Positions 13,054 to 19,450 of a stretch of 29,008 bases of DNA are shown here, piece by piece. The DNA comes from a virus: IMG/VR virus record IMGVR_UViG_3300027759_000319, positions 1-29,008 of that record; one strand, given 5' to 3'. A program made the translations under genes and the position numbers. Position 1 is the stretch's first letter, and every line of letters starts with the position of its first letter. The notes beneath the pieces were generated by a model. The model saw nothing but the letters and a program-made list of their open reading frames with translations. It ran no database searches and was not told the DNA's origin.

Positions 13054-15398
13054 CTACGAGTTATTAATTTTCCAATTTTAAAAAAAGATTCATCTAGATT
13101 AATATCATTAATACCAAATGAATCTGGAAAAGTTCCACCTTTCCAGTGAGCAAGCACTTCCTCTTTAACTTCTTCTCTTCTATCTGGACTTAATTTTCCA
13201 TCCTTTATTAAAAGATCAAGGGTTTCATCTAACTTAGAGGTAGGTGATTCATTAATTAATAGTGCTCCATCTTTATAACTAAATACATCAGAGATATATG
13301 CGATATGAACTGGATCACTTGCTGAGATTGGGTGCTGTGGATCAATATTGGTATCTTGGTTAATTAAGCGAAGTAATGATTTATTATAGTCAGAGATACC
13401 AGCTTCTTTAAAATCCTCAGGTGTAATTAAAGCAGTTTCAATCTGTCCTTCTTTATATGCATGATGCCATTTTATAAGAGCAGTAGCCTTAGAAACAGCG
13501 ACTGCACTATTTAACTGGCATGGATTAGCATTAGTTTCGTTAACTATCTTTGACTTAGCAGCGGCAGCCGCCTCTATTTTATCAGACAGTACCTGATATT
13601 GCTCAGGATTACTGGTTTTTAATTCTTCAAGTTCAGCTGAACTTATTTCAGCAAGTGGATCAGTGTCTTCGTTTATTATGATTTTAGATAATAGTTCGTT
13701 TAGCGAATTAAGTGCACCAGAAGTCATTGCACCAGTAGCAGATGATGATACTCGTGATAAAATTTCAGAAGGGGTTCCTTTGATTAGCAAAGTTGCACAT
13801 TCGCCTTTTAAACACTGTTTTATAATAAATGCCATAAGTACCCTTAAGCTTGTGCCACGATATCCAGCTAATTTAGCAAGAGTTTTTTGAATCTGCTTAA
13901 GATTTTTAGTTCCAGCAATTAAGGCCTCAGGCGACTCTTTAAATATAGATAAGGTTTTAGCAACCTGAGCTTCCTTTGAAATAATATGTTCCATAATTGC
14001 AGGATTTTCGGACATTTCCTTAAATAATCTAGAAATTTCAGCAGGTTTGCCAGTTTTAATTGCATCAACCAGAGCAGCTTCACCTGGGCGCCATCCCATA
14101 GCTACAAGTTCATTAGAGATTTTAGTCTCTTTCATTAAATTTACAATTGAAGTTGCGGATTTAGCGTTAAGAACACCGCCTATTAATTTTTCAGTTACCG
14201 CAGACTTTAGATAAATTTCTTTAAATTTAGGACTTACACCCGATTTCACAAGTGATTCCCATTCTTTTGAGCCTTGAATCTCAAGCTTAAGATCTTTACT
14301 TAATAGGTTAAGCTCTCCAAGCGACTTCGCCGTTTTATCCCCAATTAGGGCCACCTCCGTTGCACTTTTACCAGCAAGGTTCGCTGCATCCTTTGCTGCA
14401 ATTGAACCAGCATCAGCGGTTGCCGCAGCACCCGCAAGTAATCTAGAGTCTTCTTTTACCAAAAGTTCACCGGCTTCAGTTGCGGCCTTTCCAGCCGAGG
14501 TCATTTTAATAACAAGCTCATCAACCCATCTAACCGCACCAGCTGGTAGTTTAAGCTTACCTAATGATACTAATTGAATTGATTTAGATATAAGTGAAAT
14601 TAGCGACTTGATTATAAGAAGTCCAGTACTAAGAATGAATGTACCAATTGACTTTAATATGTCTCCAAGTTTTGGAATAATTCCACCAGCTGATGCGGCT
14701 GCTTTATCAATAACAAGTGCGCCAGATGTAAATTCCATTGCCCCAGCCCTTAAGGCTGCTGAGCTTGAACCTTTAAATACCAAAGCAAACAACTTTTCTG
14801 CTCCTTTTATAAATGGCTTAATTGCTACTTTTAGACCGGCACCAATTGGGCCAGCAAAGGCAAATAGAATATTTATAGCTGCCAGTATATAACTCGGTTC
14901 ATCTTGAAAAATATAAATTAGTGCATTTACTAAAGATGCAGTAACATCAAAAGGAAAAAGAAACCAGGATGTTGGAATAAGAGACATAATATCTAATACA
15001 AAGTGTACTATACCAAGTGCATTGCCGCCGTCTGTCATTAGCAATAAAAAGCTTTTAACCGAATCAGCCAGGCTTTCATTTAACGAATTAAGAGATTCGA
15101 GAGTTTCTAAATATGCTCCTTCTAGAGTTAAAGAAACTGGCTTATATCCATATCTGGTTAGTAAGCTTTCATTTCGGTTAATCTCTGATATACTATCAAA
15201 ATTTTCTAATAGGTATATTTGATGAGACGTTATGGCCCAGGCCTCTTGTTTAGAAATTTCCCTAGCTGGTTTAAATTTAAGAGTATTGATATATTTCCAA
15301 TTATCAATAGGAACTGCCAATATAGATTCCCTAAGTTTAATTAATTTAGGATTATTATGAAGTTCAAAAAATTCAGTCGATGATGTTATAAATTTCAT
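13050..15398 (-). CDS. Large hydrophobic virion/ejection-type protein (782 aa)
   Basis: A 782-residue protein of unknown family. The start MKFITSSTEFFELHNNPK and a possible cut site LRE before S25 resemble the leaders of nearby genes. Residues about 118-190 contain closely spaced hydrophobic helices (LDIMSLIPTSWFLFPFDV, then LVNALIYIFQDEP, then ILFAFAGPIGAGLKVAIK). This arrangement recalls the pre-toxin/transmembrane segment of polymorphic toxins, and a further hydrophobic stretch lies at 250-272. Residues 300-600 are Ala/Lys/Glu-rich helices; the C-terminus is acidic and soluble. A large, leader-bearing, membrane-active protein expressed late is what an internal protein ejected with DNA would look like; this is inference. 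AATAAATA lies 20 bases before the ATG. Confidence 0.65.
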   Translation of the reverse strand: MKFITSSTEFFELHNNPKLIKLRESILAVPIDNWKYINTLKFKPAREISKQEAWAITSHQIYLLENFDSISEINRNESLLTRYGYKPVSLTLEGAYLETLESLNSLNESLADSVKSFLLLMTDGGNALGIVHFVLDIMSLIPTSWFLFPFDVTASLVNALIYIFQDEPSYILAAINILFAFAGPIGAGLKVAIKPFIKGAEKLFALVFKGSSSAALRAGAMEFTSGALVIDKAAASAGGIIPKLGDILKSIGTFILSTGLLIIKSLISLISKSIQLVSLGKLKLPAGAVRWVDELVIKMTSAGKAATEAGELLVKEDSRLLAGAAATADAGSIAAKDAANLAGKSATEVALIGDKTAKSLGELNLLSKDLKLEIQGSKEWESLVKSGVSPKFKEIYLKSAVTEKLIGGVLNAKSATSIVNLMKETKISNELVAMGWRPGEAALVDAIKTGKPAEISRLFKEMSENPAIMEHIISKEAQVAKTLSIFKESPEALIAGTKNLKQIQKTLAKLAGYRGTSLRVLMAFIIKQCLKGECATLLIKGTPSEILSRVSSSATGAMTSGALNSLNELLSKIIINEDTDPLAEISSAELEELKTSNPEQYQVLSDKIEAAAAAKSKIVNETNANPCQLNSAVAVSKATALIKWHHAYKEGQIETALITPEDFKEAGISDYNKSLLRLINQDTNIDPQHPISASDPVHIAYISDVFSYKDGALLINESPTSKLDETLDLLIKDGKLSPDRREEVKEEVLAHWKGGTFPDSFGINDINLDESFFKIGKLITRR

Positions 15399-15418
15399 TA
15401 ATCATTAATACTTTTTAT

Positions 15419-15426
15419 TATTTATT
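15419..15426 (-). promoter_or_regulatory. Late-promoter-like box AATAAATA
   Basis: AATAAATA on the minus strand, 20 bases before the ATG at 15398. One base from TATAAATA and at the spacing seen before 2191 and 19372. Confidence 0.4.
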
Positions 15427-15439
15427 AGTGAAATATTAA

Positions 15440-16504
15440 TTAAAGCGAATCGGCTATTTGACTAAGTATTTTAAAATAGTCGGCCCCGGAACAATCTTTT
15501 AGGAATTTACAAATTTCTTCAAATTCAGATACGGTATTAAAAGTTAGTGCAGGCTGGCTTCCAACCTTATATGAAATTGGGATAGTTCCAAATATAACCG
15601 ATTCGTATACTCGGGCTGGAATAAAACCTTCTTTTAAATAGAGATCTTTACTTACATTTACTGAAACCAGCGAATTTTCAAGAGCAGTCCAAATATCTTT
15701 ACGGTTCTCTCTAGGGCATAACTTAACCAACTTAGTTGAATTAATCCATTGCTCAAGTTCAGGAGTTGACTTTGCCGCAACCGTCATTTTAAAAGAGTCA
15801 CCACTAAATAGTGTCATATGGTCTACATTATTAATAATATCATTAATAATTGTATTTTTACTGTGGCCAGATTTATAATTTTCAAATGATAAATTTCCGT
15901 AGTATATAAGATTTGCAGGCTTGATAACACTTGACTTTTGATGTAGATCCATGCAACTTTTCAAAAATGATTTGCCTATTCCGGGTATTGTAATTGATGG
16001 AATTTCTCTAGTGATTCCTAATTCAGCCAGTCTGGCAATAAAAGATTCACTAAGCGAAAGATCTGTATCTAAAACTACAATATCTTTTGGGTCATAACCA
16101 GCAGTAATTGCAACTTCAATAATTTTTTCAAATTTTGAAGCATCAGTTAATTTTTTTTCAAGAGTTGATAAATTACGAAATCTGGCTTTTAGAAATAACT
16201 TTGAATAGCTCTTATCTTCAATATTAGAAATAACTCGATTGAAGCCTATTCGGTAATGATCAATTAATTTTTTGCTATAGGTATGAAATATTGAACCTAA
16301 TTTACCATCTCCAAAAATTGGAACCATATCGACTGGCGGAGCATCATCTATATAGTTTAAAAAATCAAATCGGCTAACTCCATATTTTTCAGAAATGGAG
16401 TCAAGTAAACCTAATTGATAAAAGGTATGGCCTGGAATATTTCCACTAAATAAACCTAATTCTCCGAAATAAGCATATAAAGATTTAGATTCAGTAGTTT
16501 GCAT
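15440..16504 (-). CDS. Putative GT-B glycosyltransferase
   Basis: A 354-residue protein. The C-terminal part (about 285-330), with KEGFIPARVYESVIFGTIPIS and then LTFNTVSEFEEICKFL, is the typical end of GT-B glycosyltransferases: the conserved glutamate plus 'G-x-x-P' segment binds the nucleotide sugar. An N-terminal Rossmann-like half is plausible (IVVLDTDLS at about 142-150) but not diagnostic. The acceptor could be phage DNA, a virion protein or a host glycan. It is the last gene of a unit starting with the FkbM methyltransferase at 17511, which favours glycan building and capping. TAGTATAAC lies 5 bases before the ATG. Confidence 0.65.
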   Translation of the reverse strand: MQTTESKSLYAYFGELGLFSGNIPGHTFYQLGLLDSISEKYGVSRFDFLNYIDDAPPVDMVPIFGDGKLGSIFHTYSKKLIDHYRIGFNRVISNIEDKSYSKLFLKARFRNLSTLEKKLTDASKFEKIIEVAITAGYDPKDIVVLDTDLSLSESFIARLAELGITREIPSITIPGIGKSFLKSCMDLHQKSSVIKPANLIYYGNLSFENYKSGHSKNTIINDIINNVDHMTLFSGDSFKMTVAAKSTPELEQWINSTKLVKLCPRENRKDIWTALENSLVSVNVSKDLYLKEGFIPARVYESVIFGTIPISYKVGSQPALTFNTVSEFEEICKFLKDCSGADYFKILSQIADSL

Positions 16505-16527
16505 ATCTAGTTATACTATTTAGCTAA

Positions 16528-16710
16528 TTAAGTTTTATTTAATATATTATAAAGTTCACAATCTGCTGAATAAAGAGCCTCGGCGATTTTTTGCATCTGC
16601 TTGCCAGTAACAATATATTCAGATTTTTCAAATCCAACATAGACTGGACAAGTTTCACCAATTGACTCTACAATTTCTCTAGCCTCTTCAATTACTTTTA
16701 ATACTTCCAT
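16528..16710 (-). CDS. Hypothetical protein (60 aa)
   Basis: A 60-residue, acidic, helical protein (MEVLKVIEEAREIVESIGE...) with two cysteines and the segment PVYVGFEKSEYIVTGKQMQKIAEAL. No family is recognised. Its ATG directly follows the FkbM stop codon, and it lies between the methyltransferase and the glycosyltransferase, so it belongs to the same operon. Function not proposed. Confidence 0.6.
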   Translation of the reverse strand: MEVLKVIEEAREIVESIGETCPVYVGFEKSEYIVTGKQMQKIAEALYSADCELYNILNKT

Positions 16711-17511
16711 TTACACGTTTTTAAATCCAGCAAAGTGAGTTATGAAATGCTTACTTGTTCCAGCATTTCGGTTTACAAAAATACGATCAAAGTTATTTTC
16801 CATAATTGACATTACTTCATTAAACTTTTGAGTGCGATTTTCAAGTAGCCAACTATAATGAAAATGATATTCTACAATAAATAATTTTATTTTACTCCAG
16901 TCAGTAATTGACCTAATCATTTCATATTCTAGACCTTCAATATCCATCTTTACGCAGTTAACCTTTTTAAGAACTTCATTAATATTCTCAGCAGGTACAG
17001 TCATTACTTTTCTACCTTTTACTGGATGAACTGAGTGTTTACCTGAATCTTGAGAAAGAAAAAAGTCTACCGAGGTTTCGTCACCGGGTACAACTGCCTT
17101 TTCAATAATTTCGCAACGATCCTGTACACCATTCATTTCAATATTCTGTTGAGCAAATTCTACATTATTATGGAATGGCTCATATGAATAAACTTTTTTA
17201 ATTTTAGGAAATTGGGTAAGTAGTCGGGTTGCAAATATACCAATATGTGCTCCAGCATCTAACCAAGTATCTTCTTGATTAAGATCATCCAGGCTTAATG
17301 GATTACCGTCCTGTGCATAGTGAGGTAAAAATAATGGTTTAAAATACTCTCCACCAGTTGGCTTCATTGAGATATTTTGAGAAACATTGAATTTGATCTC
17401 TTCTTCTGACCTAACCAGAAATTTATATTCGTGATATTTAGTCTTTTTTTCAAAGACTTGAAGAGTTCCAGCTTCTCTAGCTTCCTCAATTGAGCATAAT
17501 ACGTCTGCCAT
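16711..17511 (-). CDS. FkbM-family SAM-dependent methyltransferase
   Basis: A 266-residue class I methyltransferase of the FkbM family. The SAM-binding motif I is WLDAGAHIGIFA (83-94), motif II VYSYEPFHNN (107-116) and the family hallmark VKMDIEGLEYEMI (187-199), followed by FIVEYHFHY. FkbM enzymes methylate hydroxyl groups, often on sugars. In large phages such genes commonly accompany glycosyltransferases, as here, pointing to modification of a virion or host glycan. Residues 1-60 are an N-terminal extension of unknown use. The AGTATAATA box at 17531-17539 probably starts the three-gene unit. Confidence 0.9.
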   Translation of the reverse strand: MADVLCSIEEAREAGTLQVFEKKTKYHEYKFLVRSEEEIKFNVSQNISMKPTGGEYFKPLFLPHYAQDGNPLSLDDLNQEDTWLDAGAHIGIFATRLLTQFPKIKKVYSYEPFHNNVEFAQQNIEMNGVQDRCEIIEKAVVPGDETSVDFFLSQDSGKHSVHPVKGRKVMTVPAENINEVLKKVNCVKMDIEGLEYEMIRSITDWSKIKLFIVEYHFHYSWLLENRTQKFNEVMSIMENNFDRIFVNRNAGTSKHFITHFAGFKNV

Positions 17512-17530
17512 TTTTCTATAATGTTTAGAC

Positions 17531-17539
17531 TATTATACT
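17531..17539 (-). promoter_or_regulatory. AGTATAATA promoter-like box
   Basis: AGTATAATA on the minus strand, identical to the box before uvdE, here 19 bases from the FkbM ATG and just after the end (17544) of the frameshifted reading frame. Confidence 0.45.
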
Positions 17540-17543
17540 ATAA

Positions 17544-17840
17544 TTACTTGTCTTGGTTTAAATCAAATGGAGTATCTTTAATTGAAAGTTCATCAGTTTT
17601 ATCTGGATTAATTCCAGATATTTGATAGTCATTATCCTTGGGTTTTTCTAAACTTTCAATATCTGAGGTTTTAACCCGAATTGACCTGTTATCTGAAGTC
17701 ATTAGTAGATAGGTTCCGCTAACTGCATCTATTCCAATAATTGTACCTGAAGTATTATCATTTAGTACAACCCGTTTTCCAACACTATATTTTGCAGTTT
17801 TTGGAGAAACTAGTGTAATCGACTCAGCCTCGTTTATGCT
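17544..17840 (-). CDS. SH3/KOW-like C-terminal extension in the -1 frame of gene 17834-19372
   Basis: An open frame of 98 codons plus TAA, continuing directly from the run of nine A residues that ends the 512-residue gene, in its -1 frame. It encodes a small beta-rich domain, KYSVGKRVVLNDNTSGTIIG then GTYLLMTSDNRSIRVKTSDI, with the look of an SH3/KOW-like barrel, followed by an acidic tail ending TPFDLNQDK. There is no ATG, GTG or TTG before the ATG at 17702, which falls inside the domain. It therefore cannot be translated whole as a separate gene with a usual start. A fusion of 609 residues through a -1 shift, or a one-base-longer A run, explains it best. Without the shift, the 320 bases between 17511 and 17834 would appear empty. 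Confidence 0.75.
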   Translation of the reverse strand, partial: SINEAESITLVSPKTAKYSVGKRVVLNDNTSGTIIGIDAVSGTYLLMTSDNRSIRVKTSDIESLEKPKDNDYQISGINPDKTDELSIKDTPFDLNQDK

Positions 17841-19372
17841 TTTTTTTTCGATTGATCTAATTGAATATAGTGATTCTTAAGAGAGTTTACGTTCTTTTCA
17901 ATTGAAACTTTAAGATCAGATAATTGCGTTTGATACTCTTCAGATAAAGTAGAGTCGGTTAAGGCTTCTTCTAATTTAGAAATTGACAATTCCAGTTTAG
18001 ATAAGTCTGACTCAATTACCTTTTTATCTTCTTCAAGTTCACGAAGTTTAAATTCATTATCTTCTAACTCAATTGAATATAGTTCGCTAACATCATATTT
18101 GAAATTTTCCATTACGTAATTATGAAATTGTAAACCATCCATTTTCTTAATAAGTCTGGTTTGACCTAACTTTTCAAAGATATAAAGAGTTTCTCCAAGT
18201 GTAAATACCAATGAGTCTTTATCTAATCTTTCATTTACAATTTTCTTAGCAAATTCCAAATTAACAATAGTGTCTAATGAATTAAATATCTTTGTTAATT
18301 TAGAACGAGTTTCAAACTGTTCCATAACAAATAATTCAGACAAGTTCATTTTAGTTAAGTCTTCTACTATATTATTATTAACAAATAGGGTTAAGTTACC
18401 ATTTTCATTTATTGAGAACTTAATTTGTAAATTTCTACCGTTTGTAACAATTGAATTATCTTGCTCCTGAAAATTTAAACCTGCAAAAGCTTCGCAAACT
18501 TCAACAAATTCTGGAAATTCAGCAAGGTCTGAAATTTCTACCTGCTTAGGGCTTTCTTCTTCAGTTAATTTAATAAACTTATTATCTACAAAAACAACTG
18601 CTGCTGACTCTGATATTTTACAGAACGGGGCAATAATTGAATTAACTTTTGCATCTCCATTTCCTAGTCCAATATTAAATTTACCTGATAATTTAGACTC
18701 AACCATACTTAGGGTATTAATAAGTCTATTTACAATAGGTAGTGTAGATTTTCCACGCATTTTCATCTTAAGAGTATCTGAACTATATGAATTTTCTAAT
18801 AATGAATTTTCAAGTTCTGCAATAGATTCGCTATAAATCATTGAACTTGTTTGTCTCATTTCAAATATTGCATTGATTACCTCTAATTTTGCACGATTTT
18901 TATTTACATATTTTGCTAATTCAGAAATCGTATTGGCAACATTCTTGTCGTATGAATAAGGTGTTAATGCTTCAGAAATAACTCCAATTAGTCTAAACTC
19001 TGGAATACCGGCTAACTTTTCTTCAATTTTAGAAATTGTATATTTAAAAGTTGGATCTCCATACATGGCTGACTCTTTTAAGGCCTTAATCTTTATTGAT
19101 ATGCCAGCCTCTTTTGCCATGTTTTGAAGTCTCTGTGTAGGTTTTACTGCCATTTTTTTAAATTTAGCAACTACCTCTTTTAAGTTTTCATTAACTGTAG
19201 CCTGAGCTAATTGGTCAAGTGTAGAAAGTGCATTTTCTAATACATCAGAAGAAGCAACTCCTAATAGTACTGAATTATTAATTGACTCTAATACTACCTT
19301 TACGACAATACTATCTTTAATTTGAGTATTTGATTTTAACTCGGTTGTTAATTCTTGTATGAGACTGTTCAT
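17834..19372 (-). CDS. Unknown phage protein, helical with C-terminal coiled coil (512 aa, likely frameshifted)
   Basis: A 512-residue protein of unknown family, helical in its first 230 residues, then a mixed domain (about 230-400) and a strong coiled coil at 440-505 (KLRELEEDKKVIESDLSKLE onward). It ends SKKKA at a run of nine A residues. The next 297 bases stay coding in the -1 frame, so the natural product is probably also, or only, a 609-residue form with an SH3/KOW-like C-terminus. It lies downstream of structural genes; a head-scaffold or tail-assembly role is possible but not shown. AATAAATA (21 bases) and GATAAATA (47 bases) lie upstream of the ATG. Confidence 0.75.
   Translation of the reverse strand: MNSLIQELTTELKSNTQIKDSIVVKVVLESINNSVLLGVASSDVLENALSTLDQLAQATVNENLKEVVAKFKKMAVKPTQRLQNMAKEAGISIKIKALKESAMYGDPTFKYTISKIEEKLAGIPEFRLIGVISEALTPYSYDKNVANTISELAKYVNKNRAKLEVINAIFEMRQTSSMIYSESIAELENSLLENSYSSDTLKMKMRGKSTLPIVNRLINTLSMVESKLSGKFNIGLGNGDAKVNSIIAPFCKISESAAVVFVDNKFIKLTEEESPKQVEISDLAEFPEFVEVCEAFAGLNFQEQDNSIVTNGRNLQIKFSINENGNLTLFVNNNIVEDLTKMNLSELFVMEQFETRSKLTKIFNSLDTIVNLEFAKKIVNERLDKDSLVFTLGETLYIFEKLGQTRLIKKMDGLQFHNYVMENFKYDVSELYSIELEDNEFKLRELEEDKKVIESDLSKLELSISKLEEALTDSTLSEEYQTQLSDLKVSIEKNVNSLKNHYIQLDQSKKKA
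17840..17848 (-). other. A9 slippery tract (frameshift or slippage site)
   Basis: Nine consecutive A residues on the coding strand (context CG-A9-GC), read as three lysine codons. Both the tRNA -1 slip on A-AAA-AAA and polymerase slippage adding one A put translation in the frame that encodes the SH3/KOW-like extension. Only a weak possible hairpin (CGA/TCG around GGCTGAG) follows. Confidence 0.7.
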
Positions 19373-19393
19373 TGAACTAGTTATCTTTTTTAT

Positions 19394-19427
19394 TATTTAT
19401 TTAATATATTCTCTAACTTTATTTATC
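19394..19427 (-). promoter_or_regulatory. Two late-promoter-like boxes
   Basis: AATAAATA at 19394-19401 (21 bases before the ATG at 19372) and GATAAATA at 19420-19427 (47 bases), both on the minus strand. Either could serve as a late -10 element. Confidence 0.4.
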
Positions 19428-19450
19428 TATGGCTTTTTATAATAAATTAA

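Noticed and set aside
13663-14892. Plus-strand open frames at 13663-13890 and 14608-14892.
   Set aside because: They lie antisense inside the 782-residue gene and have compositions typical of reverse-frame shadows, with no promoter or conserved motif.
17544-17702. Separate small gene starting at the ATG at 17702 (MTSDNRSIRVK).
   Set aside because: It would begin in the middle of the SH3/KOW-like domain; the frame is coding for a further 46 codons upstream to the A9 run, so a frameshifted extension is a better explanation.
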